The notes below the pieces were generated by a model. It was not told the origin of the DNA. It saw nothing but the letters and a program-made list of their open reading frames with translations, and made no database searches. From Platerodrilus igneus (lineage: Eukaryota; Arthropoda; Insecta; Coleoptera; Lycidae), in contig JARFIW010001458.1 of the NCBI GenBank assembly GCA_036346225.1, forward strand, positions 2,790,001-2,854,000: 64,000 bases of DNA. Direction: 5' to 3'. Positions 1 through 13,071 of the stretch are shown in pieces (position 1 is the stretch's first letter; each line of letters starts with the position of its first letter). The translations under genes were made by a program, and so were the position numbers.

Positions 1-3000
1 TGTTATTCCTCTGGTCATCTAAATGAATTCCAATAAAACTTTTAACATAGTCTCCGAATTGGAGCGTGTAATGTTAGGAGTTTAAACAAGGGTGGTAAAT
101 TAAAAATTTAAAACGAGGAATAAACGGTTAAAGATATTAGTGTGATATAAGCGAGGTTCGATGGAAAGAAGAAAAGCATCTTTGGTCAGCGAACTTTAGA
201 TAATTTTTACAGCACAAACAAAAAAACATGAAGAAATAGGGTGTGAAATGATTAAAAGGTTTGTATAACAGGTAGATGTTTTAAACAACATCGAAACTAC
301 TATTTTAATTAGGATCAGCTCAAAGTTCTTGCAAACTAAACGCCCATAGCTGACTATATTAATAAAAATGTACAGTTTGTTAGTGAAAAAGAAGAAAAGC
401 CGCTAATATATGTTGAAAGAAGTGCAAATTTGACAATAATAGGAGAATTGTGCGTTAAAAGTCGACAAAGGAAATGAGACTTAAATTGTACAGCATATGG
501 ATTCGGAGAAGGAAATAACATAGGAAAACGGTTGGTGGAGATCTAAATAATATATTAGTAAAGTGTCGACCTTTACTTTTTTCATAAATCATATCAGAAG
601 ACTATATACATTGAAACAACTAACAGATAACGGTAGACACCCCATATACTATTTTATGGTGAAGCAGCGGTTTAGATTCAAGTAAAAGACAGTAAAGCGC
701 ATGCAGAAACTCATGTACATATTGATCACAGCTTAATTATAATACAATGCCACGGCCTAAATACCTATCAAGAAATATATCTGGTTCAAAAACATGTAAT
801 TAGAAAAATGCAACAAGAAAAAAATTTTTTTAAATTGTATTATTAACAGCATTAATAGTAACGGAATTGCACAAAAGTGTAGAAAAGTAGTTGATAAAAT
901 GGCAAATATCTTTGAAAGCATACAAGATGAACTTCGTGCCACGTATGTTGATATGGAGTATTTGGCGAGAACTGCGGAGACTAAGAAGATTGCACTAAAA
1001 TGCATTTGCCTGTTGATAAAAAAGTAGACATAAAGACTATAACAAATAAGCTTACGCTGCGTTACGAGCATATATACATACATACAACGTTTTTAGGTTT
1101 ATTAGAAATTATCAAACATAGAAGCCTTAAATCAATTTATCTTCTGTAAATTATTGATGTGACTGAAAACCGTAATTTGTTTAGAAGATCTCTCGTGGGT
1201 ACATGGCGCTACTGATCACTAGCGTTTATTCGAATTTTTATAGTCTTGATTAATTGAAATAAAATTAACTGAACAGAACACTAAACAAATTTTAAAAATG
1301 TCAAATTCTACAAAGACTATTATCTTCTACCTTACACTTTTCTTTTTAACTTACCCCAACCTAGGTTCTGCAACCATGTCAAGGAGCTATATAAATATTT
1401 AAGGGATCCGGTTTCCAGTCTATAAATAAATATAGTTACCAAATGTTGTAACTTATGTGAATACTTGGTTAGCGATTAAGACATACTTTAACCAAATTGT
1501 ATAGTTGAATCATGTGTCAACGGCAACCTAAAATATTTTATTTGTTACAACAAATATGCAAGCAAATTTCAAAATATGGATCCTGTTAATAAACAGTTAA
1601 ATTTCCATAACAAAATCGCAATTATAATTGTAACTTCTGTTGGGAATATTTTTGTAGTCAGCTACAAAATTCGTACTCTGCTTGGTTAGAGTTGAATAGC
1701 TTCACATCGTTTATGTACTTAAATCCTTTAAAATACACTGAAATCATGTTTCCAAGACATTTATTGAATTTTTGTTAACACGAAAATTCACCGATATGAT
1801 GAGTTGTAGATACAGCAAAACTGGTAATTAGCTGTTCTCCCTTTACAAGTTGATAAGAAAGAACAGTTAATATTTTAGTATATGGACTACTTTTCGGTTT
1901 AAATTCTCAACGTTGTTGGAAGTACACTTCAATTTCTATATGTCTAAAGTTTTTATTATTTCAAGTATTGAAACCAAAGATTACTAGCAATATTTTTACA
2001 TTTCTAGTACGTTAATTACTCTTTTGCAGAATATTACTTTTTCTGTCTTAGGTATGGAAACCATTTCTCAAATTGCAGCTCTTATTTGAAATGAGCATCT
2101 TTACTGAATATGGTAACAATTTTTTTGACTATGTAAAAGAAATACTTTTTGAATTCAACTTAGAAGAATGAAGGGAATAAAAAAAAAATGAAAAAATTCT
2201 CCAAGGATATTTATTTGCAAATTTTTGTAGATGTTCCAATTTGTAATAAGTCCTTAGTTCCAATGGAAAACAATATGCAATTTGTTATTTTCTAGGTTGG
2301 TTCAAGTACAAGGCTAAGTTCAACATTTTCTACCCACAATCATGTACAAAACCATTCAGATGTTTTTAGAAATTTTGCTTATTCAAATACTTGCAAAATG
2401 AATGTGTGCCTAATGAAATAAGAAGCTTTTTTATGTAATTTGGCATCAACTTCCTGTTGCTCTAAAACCCCATCTGCGTAATTTTTCGCTTTTGATTGGA
2501 TCTGGGTGTCAGTTCCTCACTAAACTAAATTTGATACGGATGTAGCTAATGGTCTGGACTCAAAATGCACCAAACACAGCTATAAGAGTTCTCCAAACCC
2601 TCTGAAATGACAAAGAAATTGTTAATTTTGGTCCTTGTCTACACTAATTTACTAAAGCAATATTTTTATCAGAACGGACCCAGAATGACTTACCGTATCT
2701 GAAATGTCTCCAATTTTACAGTTCTTTACTGTTACAAAATGATCCTGCAGTACGGTGATTCAGTTGACCATTACTTTTACGTAATTTTTGATGCACAGTT
2801 TGTACAGCGTTTTTTAATAAAAAGTAACGAAATAGTTTTCACATATCTTTCCACACAGATTTGATCTACCCCTCAAACCGTTAGTAAAATTAATTTTTCT
2901 TTTAGCTGCCCAGCACCTAAATCTAATTAAGCTATTTGTCATCAGTCGATGAAAAGTGTAATCAAGTCAAAATTATTTTCTTTATTTTTGTTTTGTTTAC

Positions 3001-4717
3001 TTTATAAGTGAAGAGGGCGTTAAGGTAGGAAAGTTTTCTTCTATTCTATTTCTAAAACATCAACTAGCAAAATTTGCAAAATAGTCCATTCGCTCTAACT
3101 TTAGGATGGCATCACAGCTGAATAAAATGCTGCATTGCCAATGTTAGTTTAAATTCTAATATATTTAATGAAAGATACACGTATATTCCCCTTGGCAAAA
3201 CAAAATGGGTGACAACACCGTACGGAATTGCCAACCTTTATATCTTAAATGATAGTATACTTCAAGCAGAATTTTAGGTATTCATTTGCATACAGTTGCC
3301 AACACTTTATTACTACATTTGACGTCATCCTAAAGTTAAAACGAACGAACTATATACTGTATAAGTACTACGGTAGACAAATGAAGGCAAAATTGAAATT
3401 TTCTGAAAAACTACTGATTCATTTCCAAAACTCTTCAAATAGTGACGTAGAGAAAAATAAACCTTCAGCATCTTGAAGGAATTCACAACCTTTCTTACGA
3501 AATTTTATATTATCTATCAATGCTCTATAATGCTTTGGTATAGTCAGTGGATAAATAATAAACAGAGGTAACTTCATATATTTATTATGCTACAAACACA
3601 AATAAATTCCTTAACTCTTAAAATCAAGGTGCCTAAAGGTATTGATACGAAATCGACACTTAATTGAACCTCAGTCAAATTATAACTGGCCCACTTATTT
3701 GGCAAGTCGTATAATTAGGGGTTAAATAAAAATAAACTGTAAACTGCCCCGAACTAGACAGTGCGGTGCGAGGATCATAAGTTAATTCGGATTGCTTCAA
3801 ATTTGCTTAGAATAACGAACACTTACCTAGGACACTAGTTTGCATTAAATTAATAGTCCGTACTTAAATGAATCTATCTATTAGGTCTAACAGTAGACAA
3901 AATAGATTACATTCGAAATTCCAAAGTGATACAAAATAATCAAGCAGTTTGAATACAACAAAACAATGTGACAACAAATTAAATAATTGCGTTCTTCCCT
4001 TAGCAAAAATATATGACTATAGCATACTAGTAGCACCCTACTAGTGTTGTAAACAGTACTAAATGTGTTTTTAATAAATACAAATGAAATTGCATAACTG
4101 TAAATATAGCCTACCAAACAATTTCATGATCATAGTTTGTAAGTATAAGTAATTGTTTAAAATTGTAAACAGAGTACCAAACACAATTGCAATATCATAG
4201 TCAAAAGCAATATTTATTTTGTGTAACTTAAATACATTTGCAATTTTAAGGTCGCAGACAACACAATTGTTGATAATAAAGTTCAAATGTCTTGAATATT
4301 GTACTGGTTAATATTTGGATTATTATTTAAAACAAAACGGTTGTAGCAAAAAAATTTACTAAAAGAAAATTGTCTAGAGTACTCACAGACCTCATGCTGG
4401 CTACACATATGTTATCAAAGTGAATACCTGGGACTACCATTTGTTGCAATTTCCCTATATAAGTAACAGATATTCCTCTAACCAGTGAATGTGCAATTTA
4501 ACGGTAGAGTGCAATTCCAACCGATTATTCAGTATACCGTAGAACCGAATTTTGCCTTTACATTATTTGCAAATTTTCCATAAATATTGGAAACATCTAA
4601 AAAAATTAGAAGCACACAATCACCAAATCGAATATTCAAAAATTAACTTGTTTTGCGACCGTTTAATACAATTGATAGCACACAGCAAGCCCAGTTTCTT
4701 TGTTTTAAATTTAATGT
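1..4717. other. AT-rich DNA, no gene recognised
   Basis: Long AT-rich stretch with frequent A and T runs. Open frames on both strands are short (the longest about 108 codons, minus strand, near 0.76-1.08 kb), of low complexity in composition, and resemble no family I know. I see no tRNA, no tandem array and no recognisable transposon ends here. Confidence 0.6.
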
Positions 4718-4924
4718 CTATAACTGACACCTATAAAAAGTAACTGAGGGACTTGAGAATGGTGTAGGTAGATATTGCTGTAAGTCAAAAGTGCACACTT
4801 GCACAGTCTCATCATCAGCATGTACGTAACAAGTCTTTTCGTTATGTATCATAAGCCTGTGTTGGTCATGCTTAGCAACTAATTCAACCCATATATTTTC
4901 GTCCAAGGCAAGTGATATTTTCAT
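4718..4924 (-). pseudogene. Fragment resembling an arthropod transposase-like protein family
   Basis: A 68-codon minus-strand frame. Near its C-terminal end it reads FDLQQYLPTPFSSPSVTFYR, followed by CQL and a stop. Many uncharacterised, multi-copy arthropod proteins, probably transposon-derived, share a motif of the form FDLQ-x-LPTP-x(n)-YYKRQLS-x-YN. Here the stop falls where a serine or tryptophan would be expected, and the bases after it can still be read as TLNL. The preceding residues are not recognisable. I infer a short decayed fragment of such a family rather than a live gene; a real exon of an unknown gene is the alternative. The assignment rests on one motif recalled from memory. 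Confidence 0.35.
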
Positions 4925-5898
4925 TTGTAACTTGTGGTGAAAGAAGTGTCTACATACGGCTTTTCAGAATATAGTTTTAACTTATAAAACTCCTGGCTAT
5001 AAATTTTTATAAAAGGGACATTTTGTTATTCTCACAAAAAAAAACTATTCATTCTTTGCCTAGTTAAATGCGAAGGTTAATGTTTTCTTTAGAATTTTTT
5101 TTAATGTCATGGGCTTCATGAGGAAATGTGGAAATAGCTACTCTGGTTCTTTCGCATTTTAAACCGATACTATATTTTTCCGAACAACTTTACCACGCAT
5201 ATCCGTTACGCTACCTCCAATAGACGCTCTTTCCTTCAAAGACATTGTTATTATAAAGTTCAACTTGTATCTAGTACTTTAGGTAGGCAAACTTAGCAAA
5301 CGCGTTTTCTTTTACCATGGACAAGTATAGAATATTTATAAGCCTACGATTTCAATTTTTGTTTTTCCGAATCCAATGTACGTATCCCTTAAATAACTTC
5401 ATTTTCGATTTCCATCAGAAACGATATGTACGCATACCTCTTAGTATATGATTATATTTTCCAATATTATATTAAGTTGGGCTCTCTGTCATTCAATGAT
5501 ATACAATCTTTAATTGTCAACCATCAGATAAGATTTCTTTTGCGCTCATAAGCATACGTCAATTTATATGCTTTAGTACGCTCTTAAATTTAAATACTAC
5601 TCCCAGAAATAGACTAGAGTAACATATGTACTTTAGTTAACTAATAACATAGATAAAAAATAGAAGTTGACACGAAAAAATGTAGTATGAATGTCCAAGA
5701 AATACGATGTTTACGTCTACTGACAAAGTTACTTTTATGAAATAAAGCGCCATCCTCAAATACAATATGATTTGGAAGTTCTGTTATTTTGACTTTCTTC
5801 TGAAATCCATTTATATAATATTATCTCACCAAATTTTGTTCTAATAGGTTTAGCATCAGTTGCGTGTGATATAGTTGCATTTTATTTTTACTCAGAAT
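4925..5898. other. AT-rich DNA, nothing recognised
   Basis: No open frame, repeat or RNA gene that I can support. The lower-coordinate side of the mariner-like relic at 5899-6138 may extend into its right part, but the translation there is too broken to follow. Confidence 0.5.
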
Positions 5899-6138
5899 TC
5901 AATGAATAACAATGGTGCATATGTCTCTCTGATTTAGCATTTCTGTACTAGATATGTGAGAATCCTGTGTAATTATTAACATAGCGATCATGACGGTATC
6001 TTCTGTTAATGCAACCTTAGGCCTTTCAAATTTTGTATGTGCAACATTTGTAGTTTGTGTAAAAAACGATAATAATGTAACAAACTTTTTTCTACTATTT
6101 TTTTTTGGTTGAATGTAAACCTGTTTACCGACAAACAC
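5899..6138 (-). pseudogene. Possible mariner/Tc1-like transposase N-terminal relic
   Basis: A 79-codon minus-strand frame whose middle reads ERPKVALTEDTVMIAMLI and then ITQDSHISSTEM. Mariner transposases carry an N-terminal helix-turn-helix region with a GRP linker, then a stretch of the form T-x-ENI-x(n)-VRxLIEEDxRITYxEI, then GISxGSVHxIL. The order and spacing here are similar, and the last residues (ICTIVIHCILS) could correspond to the SVHxIL segment. No DDE/D catalytic region could be followed downstream on the minus strand. I regard this as an old 5' fragment; chance similarity is possible. Confidence 0.3.
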
Positions 6139-8233
6139 AGAGAAACCCTAATGTACTGATGATAATTGCTAACAATGTTTACTTACAATAAATGCTTCCA
6201 AGACAAGCAAATTATTTGTATACAAATTAACGCTTTATTTAACAATTTAAATCATGTTAGCAAATTCATATTTTGATTGAAGCACATCACCTTGCCGCCG
6301 CAAAATGGCATCAAGAAGATACCAGAAGTAGTCCAGATTCTTCTAGATTTTTTGCTTCTGCATGCTTTACATTAGTTGTTTAAGTGCACCCTTACAACTG
6401 TCGATCAATATGTTGTTAGTGTGATTGCGTTGTCTTATTCGATTATAGACACTTCAGCGCATTGTTACAATAACCTCTTAAATGCTCCTTTTCTAGACTG
6501 TTTTCTAGGTCGACATTTTTTATGATATAATATTCTTAACGCCATAAATAGTTTTTACTACTTTTGCTCGAAACAAAAACTATATTTAATTCTTGACTTT
6601 CAAAATTCGTTATGCCGAAAGATTAATAACGTATTTTAAAATAATTGTTGATGTCAATATAATTTGTGCTCCACAATATTGTAATCAACTCAACAAATAA
6701 TTGAATGTTAAAACTGCACAAAATTTACACATATTCCGATTTAATAGATTTAAATATTTGAGCCTGACTTGCACAGATTTTTTTTATAAAACGAAACCAT
6801 CGTTAGGGGTTGCGTGTACACTTAAGCAACAAATTTATTGTATATAGTCAAGATATTACTATAACATATAACTAACTATGCGGTTGCCAAATGATTTATG
6901 AGTTGTAACCGTTTTATGTAATACCTTTTTATAAAAACGTTTTTTAAAAATGCAGAAATTCCTATTATAAAATATTAAGAACCCATGAGGTTAGTTTAGT
7001 ATTTGAATCTCATAGGTTTTCCAACCTTCCAAATCTAGAAGCTGTGTATAGTATTTTCTAAAAGCAGCGAATGCAGATGTTCTTTGATGCCGCAACATTT
7101 TAGTAAATTCCTCTTTCTCAAGATACCGATAGAGCTGCTGCATTATAACTTTAATGGACTTAATTGTTTACAAAAAAAACTCTGGCTTTTAAAATGGATA
7201 TAGTGTAGGATCATGGAAGTCAGGGGTGGCGCATCGTTGAACTGCGAAACCCCACCGTTATATTCGCGTAGAAAGCAGCAAGAGCGTTTGATTACTATTT
7301 ATATGAAGAATAGAAACGTGGTACTCTAAATAATTAAAAAAATAGTTCAAACACAGCAATTAAAAAGAAAACTCTTATTAAACCTATATCTTTAGACTTA
7401 CTAAAAATCAGAGAGCAAGCTTTGTTTGATTCGATACGCTTGAAGTTAATTGCTTTTGCCAAATTCGATTAGAGCAAAGTTATTTTAAACTGTTTTGTTT
7501 GTTAAATTTTATTTGGGTAAAAGGGGAGTATAAAGATCCAAATAAGCGCTGCGTAAACCCGTTTGATTCAAATCGTATTTAGCACGCACGAATTAACTTA
7601 ACTAAATCAATTGCTATAAAGTCAATTTACAGCGAATACACAGAATCAAAGTAAGTTTGTTTTAAACTCGTAAGTTTTCGAAGTATTCCTCTTTATAATA
7701 ATTGTTTTATAATAGATGCAAAATGAACAAACAATTTTTAATAAAAACTATAAGTTTGTCTCTATTAATTTATACATATTAGCAACATGGCCCCATTTGC
7801 TGTTTTCAGTATAAGATCAGGCAAAAATGCTATCAGGTATAAATTAATATCGAAAAATTATGTTTGTTAAGATGCAGAAAAAAATGAAAAGGTGTACTTT
7901 AGGCTTTACTTCAAAATAAGCTCTACTCGTAAAAAATGCTTGATATAGCGCATACCGAATAAAATTGGCCCAAGCAGCATGTTAACCTTGCAGCATCGTT
8001 GGCATTTCACACATGATATCGTATTGCAACGGTGGTACAACTTCCAAACGATCTACCTTAATATCTATTCGGAATATCAATATTGAGTGAGTTCGACGTC
8101 AGCACTCGACCGAAGTGACCACTAAAGGTATACGTATTTGGATCTTTGTTCAGGTAATTGTTTAGAGCACAGTATAATATTTAAGTCGGCATTAGTACAA
8201 ATTTCCGAACTAGTTTTATAATAATAGTATCTC
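6139..8233. other. AT-rich DNA, nothing recognised
   Basis: No supported gene, RNA or repeat. At the right edge a CAT-rich trinucleotide run (about 8234-8246) marks the start of the LINE 3' end described next. Confidence 0.5.
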
Positions 8234-8772
8234 ATCATCATCATTAGGTCTTCAGTCCTGGAACTGGTTAGACGCGTACCCTCATTGTTTCCTATTCTGT
8301 GCTAACCTACACATGTCCTTAAAATTTTCACAGTCTGCATCTTTCACTATCTGTGTGCAATAGTCTGATCTAGGTTTACTTCTATCTTCTTTTTCCTATC
8401 AATGCTTGTAATAAATCTTGCATTATTCCCCAAAAATGTTTAGAACGCATACTGCTCTTCTATTTCTCTTATTTTTTCCACAGATATCTTTATTCCCCTA
8501 CTATTTCTATAACCTCTTTATTATTAACTTTGTCTGTTCATGCTATCATCCTCATACATCTGAAGCATAACATTCCAAAAGGCTTCTACAGTTTTTCTGT
8601 CTGCCTCTCCTACTGCCTCTATTTCATAAACACACTGTGCTGCGCTCGTCACTAATGCCTTCAACAAGTCTCTCCCTGTTTCTATGTTTGTTGTCTTCGA
8701 ACATAGCCACTGTTCTTTCTTGTTAAATGCAGTTCGGTTTCCGTTTTATTGTTTATAAATATATACCTTATT
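8234..8772 (-). mobile_element. RTE-like LINE 3' fragment, left of the hAT insertion
   Basis: Minus-strand LINE sequence closely resembling 53250-53760 and, more loosely, 13560-14046. On the coding strand it carries remnants of the C-terminal pol region, then a terminus that ends in a short run of (ATG)n. On the plus strand this appears as CATCATCATCATTAGG near 8236. Short simple-sequence tails are usual for RTE-type LINEs. The segment is interrupted at 8773 by the hAT element and its homology resumes at 13072, so the two parts were once contiguous. No intact frame remains. Confidence 0.7.
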
Positions 8773-8788
8773 CATGGCCATATTACCC

Positions 8789-10100
8789 ATTAGGCACAGT
8801 TAGGCACGTGCCTAACGGCGTCAAAACGAAAGGGCACCAAATCCACGACCAAACAAAAAAAATTTTCTTCAAGAATCATCAAGTAAAAATACCGCAATCC
8901 TCTATTCTGACCATCGTGAATCAGGGATCCGCACTCTCGCTAGCATGCATATGGAGTAGATTAACGTATACGTAGTCGCTCAATATCTCAGTTGGTATTA
9001 ATACAGACAGGCTGCTAATATTGTGTTAACCTACAAGCTGAAATCTGATTTTCTTATATATTTATGGTTGTTGTGCTTTGCACTTATAGAATGCAGTTCC
9101 AGTGGCTGAGCTCCTCCCCGCCAATTCAAAGCATTGCGCCCCCTTACATAAACTTTATGGAAACAAAGGTGTTCCTACAGTAGTTTACATGCGTATTGCG
9201 TAATAGGATTAATCATTCCCATAAGGCAACCTCAAAGTTTGTGTGAAGCGGTAGAAGGTTCACTTACCAAATCTAATTCTTTTTAACACTATCGGTATCG
9301 GTACACTACAAAAATGATCTCCACCGCCAATATAAATTAGTCGATACAATTTTAATTTCATATCTAATAAGCTATCTCTACCAACGCGATTTGTATCCTA
9401 TACAATCTGAGACAGCAAATACAGTACACTAAAAATAAAACGAGCATCTTGTGAATAGTTCCTTTTTTTGTACTATTACTAATTCTTGCAAGTTGTATGT
9501 TTTGTTTAGATACGGCAAATTGAATACTTGTAGCCCATTTATATTATGAGAAGTGTTTAATCTCTTTTAAACGGAAAAAAAGACAGGTACAAGGCGAATG
9601 TTTACAATGATCGAATCTGAAAACTTTACTAGAAAAGGGTTTAAAGGACATCAGATTTTACAATAACAAGTAGTGCCATTATTTACCTAGACTGGGACCG
9701 GAAATTATACTTGAGGTACAATGCACTAATACCACTTTTAAATGGTAAATAGCCTTTCTCTGAACAATTAATATCTGCCTCTACATTTCGCTATGTATAT
9801 AAACCTTCTACTATTCAAATCGCGCCACCAAACACCCCACCCCCACCCCCAGTGGCTGTTGCTGCGGATACGTAGTACCGTCCCTGTGCAGTTCTGGTTT
9901 TAGTCCTTAACTCCATAGTTGGAAAATAAGAATAATTTTATTACTTTATCAAGTAACAGTGAAGTGAAAGGTAAGTTAAATTTATCATATTCAGTAAAAT
10001 ATACTGGAGTTGAGGGTAGATAAATATCGTTTTGTTTTTAAATTAAATGCACTACTACAAATAATGCTTTAAGGACTTTCTCAATTTCATAATTACATTT
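8789..10100. other. 5' non-coding part of the hAT element
   Basis: About 1.3 kb between the left terminus and the first recognisable transposase codons. It contains a palindromic TAGGCACGTGCCTA at 8801-8814 and a C-rich tract (CCCCACCCCCACCCCC, about 9836-9851). No reliable open frame. Other insertions could be hidden here. Confidence 0.5.
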
Positions 10101-10102
10101 TT

Positions 10103-12801
10103 AGATAGGCCATATCAAGCGGAAAAAGGCCTTTGGGTCAGAATACCGAAAAAGAGCCCTTGAAAAGAGGCAAAAGTGAAAAAATTGAGATCAGTTAAGG
10201 AATAGCTGACACAATCATCAGTTACACATGCAATACTTCAAACCTTGCAGTTTCAAATTTAGAACCTCTTCATGTTATTCCGACAAGTACATCAGGTACA
10301 TATGGTTGTTAGTTGTGTTCTGATATACTTAATAGAAGGGTGATGCCCTTGGCAGTTAGGCCAGGAGCACACGAGTGTTTATTTTAAGTACGACGTATCA
10401 TACGAAGTATATAGCGAACGTTATTAGTAGCAGTCACACGTTGAATTCTATTTCTATAGATACAACGCACTGTGGCTCTTTAACTTTGTTTTAAAATTAT
10501 TGAAATTACACATGATGAATACCGCGTACAACGTTGTCAGCAACATGCTCGTGGTGACGGGTTGTGCATGGAATAACGAATATAAGTACAAACAGAACGC
10601 TACAATGCACGTCCACTAATCTCACTGTGCGACTAACTTGGTACGGTACGTCCGTCGCGTAATTGTACATACGATTAAACATACACTAATGAGGTTGCGC
10701 GTTGATGTGTGACTAGTGGTATCAACACTGGTGTGTCCAGAGCCTAGAGCCGATTTACTATTTACGTTACAAACCTTTTTTTAAAGTAAAGTCTTGCTGC
10801 ACGAAGGTCCAACCTCGCGCGCGCAGAGTGCTTCTACTTCTAGAAAAATGACTAACGGAGAAGTTACACTACGCAAACGATTAATTTATTCAGAGTCCAC
10901 GAGAAAAAGTGTTTCGCGGACCCTATCAGTTATTCCCTGCTGATGCACCCAAAAGGGTGTTAATGACTGGAAAGATTTAAAAAAATTGTTAATGGTCCAT
11001 GAAAACTCTGCAAAGCATTAGTCTATCTTACTACTCTTCAAAGCTAGGGATACTGAATTAGGCAGGATTCACACAGACTTAACTGAGGTACTAGAGGAAA
11101 AAATGCCTTACTGGAAAAACGTTTTGCAGAGAGTTGTCGTTGTGGTTAAAGCTTTGGCTTCTCGTGGATTGCCATTTAGGGGAACAAATGAAGTTCTTGG
11201 CTGTTTATATAATGGAAATTTTATTATGCTACTTGAAGTAATTTTTAACACAGCACATACAAAAGTACGGAAACCCTGGTAAAGGTAATGTATCTTTCCT
11301 TTCATCAACCGTATGTAATGAGTTTATTCATATAATGTCCAATACTGTTCTGTATGAAAATGTTCGAAAGGTACAAGAACAGGAATACTTTTCTCTAATC
11401 CTTGACTCAACGCCGGACATGGTTCACATTGATCAATTATCTTTAGTTTCACGATATGTTCATAAAAATGGAGATTCGGTTGAAAGATTTTTGATGTGTT
11501 TACCCACCGTTGGTCATAAGTCAGAAAATCTGTTTACATGCGTCACTAATAAGTTGAAAAAATTAAAGATAGATTTACAGAAATGCCGTGGACCGTCTTA
11601 TGACATCGCGTTAAATATGTCGGGTATATACTCAAGGCTACAAGCCAGAATCAAGGAAAAAAATCCCGAAGCGTTCTATGTGTCTGGCGCCGGACACTCG
11701 ATCAATTTAGTTGGAACCAATAGCACTAAATGCTGTCTTGAAACTGGTTCGTTTTTTAGCTTGCTACACGAAGTTTACAAATTCTTTCCTGTTTCTACCG
11801 GCAGGTGGAAGGTGTTGAGCCAATTTCAAGGAATATTGCTGATGATAACGCTAAAACAGTAATACTAACAAATTCATCTGTTACGCGGTGATCTGCTCGT
11901 GGCGATGTATGCATTACCCTAAAAAAAAATTGCTTTGTTGTCATTAATGCGCTTTCTGAAATAGAGAATGACACCGTCCAGAAGATAGAGACTAGAGCTG
12001 AAGCATCCACATTAATAATAAAGTTGCAACGCTTAGAAATAGCAATATGATTGGAGGTTTGGGGAACGATTTTGATCAGAGTAAATAGCGTCGATGCACA
12101 TTTACAGAGAGTAGATTTGGACTTAGCCGAGGCAGGTAATTTATTAAAATCCTTGTCGCCATTCTTCAAAGAAATGCGTAACGATTTTGATTACTCTTAA
12201 AAAAAGGCTATGAAGTTATGTGACCTGAAATCGTATGAAATAAAAAGGAAACTGATTTGAAAATTTAAAATAGACAAAATTCGAGACAACGATGAAATAT
12301 ATTTTAACGAACGCGACCACCTTAGATTTAATGCCTTTAATTTCATCTCAAATAAATTTATTGCAAAACTAAAGCGCCGTGGCGAAGCTTATATGGACAC
12401 GGAAAAAATTCTACATATTATTCCACCTAAACTATGTGAGTGTTGCAGAAGTAGAGGAAAGGGCCTAGAAATCGGTAAGGCATTCAGCAAAGAGAAGGAA
12501 AATAAAATAATAGATGAGCTAATTTACCTTCAGTGCCATTTAAAAAGTTTACTCGGCAGTTCGGGCAGTGGTAGTATTGCAATCCCAGAGAATCCAAGAC
12601 ACTATGAAGTGGCTAAAGGAAAAAGAATTACAAGACATTTACATGAACGTTGAAATATTACTTAGGATATTAAACACACTCTCTATTTCGAATACATCTG
12701 CGGAACGCTCATTCTTAGTCCCAAAATCATTAAAAATGCTTATAGAAACGGTATGATTCCAGAACGCGTTACTGGACTTGCTCTGCTATGTATAGAGGGA
12801 T
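10103..12801 (+). pseudogene. hAT transposase, ZMYM1-like (DUF4371 plus hAT dimerisation domain), pseudogene
   Basis: Recognisable in pieces across all three forward frames. About 10112-10185 reads KRKKAFGSEYRKRALEKRQK, the basic N-terminus of this family. After a nested insertion (10359-10744), 10835-11000 resumes with NGEVTLRKRLIYSEST and then NDWKDLKKLL, HENSAKH. 11070-11330 carries YWKNVL and ALASRGLPFRG. The longest intact frame, 11335-11862 (175 codons), is the DUF4371 RNase-H-like core, with the conserved LDSTPDMVHIDQL (presumed first catalytic Asp), CRGPSYDIALNMSG and HSINLVG. 11860-12390 continues with TRWSARGD and the helical insertion region. 12393-12801 ends with the hAT dimerisation motif NTSAERSF. 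The protein would cut and paste the element in the nucleus, but several frameshifts and stops make it inactive. Confidence 0.8.
10359..10744. mobile_element. Small non-autonomous inverted-repeat element (MITE) inside the hAT transposase
   Basis: A 386-bp segment interrupting the transposase reading. The left end GGCCAGGAGCACACGAGTGT and the inverse of the right end, GGCTCTGGACACACCAGTGT, match over most of their length. Both ends are bordered by TA (10357-10358 and 10745-10746). The interior is non-coding and relatively CG-containing. Transposase homology stops before it and resumes after it, which fits a later insertion. The superfamily cannot be fixed: a TA duplication would suggest Tc1/mariner, while PIF/Harbinger normally duplicates three bases. 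Confidence 0.55.
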
Positions 12802-13071
12802 AACTTACAAGAAAAATTTTTTTTGAGAAAACAATACAATTATTTGCGATTGAAAATGCAAGAAAAAAGCAGTTTTAATATTTTTTAGTAATTCAGTGTA
12901 TATGTATATTATCTGTAAATATTATTTGAACATTAATTTTGTTTGTTATGACGAATAATATTATTTTATAATAGAAGTAAATTTATCTTTTGATTTGAGA
13001 AGGTATCAATCAAAAAGGAACCTCTTCCAATTTTGTGCCTAACGGCGCCAAACGAAGTTAATCCGGCCCTG

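Larger units (their letters stand above)
8773..13071 (+). mobile_element. hAT DNA transposon (ZMYM1/DUF4371 type), decayed
   Basis: A 4.3-kb element. Its right end, AGTTAATCCGGCCCTG (13056-13071), is the inverse of the CAGGGCCGGATTAA-type terminus common in hAT elements. The left end CATGGCCATATTACCC (8773-8788) is a degenerate match (11 of 16). Just inside both ends lies GTGCCTAACGGCG (8808-8820 and 13035-13047). The flanks carry an 8-bp target duplication, ACCTTATT (8765-8772) and ACCCTATT (13072-13079), seven of eight matching; 8 bp is the size expected for hAT. The host sequence is a LINE repeat whose uninterrupted versions are at about 13400-13450 and 54065-54110. The interior holds a broken transposase and a nested small element. 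Confidence 0.85.

Noticed and set aside
757..1083. 108-codon minus-strand frame
   Set aside because: Leucine-, isoleucine- and phenylalanine-rich translation of AT-rich DNA with no motif; probably chance.
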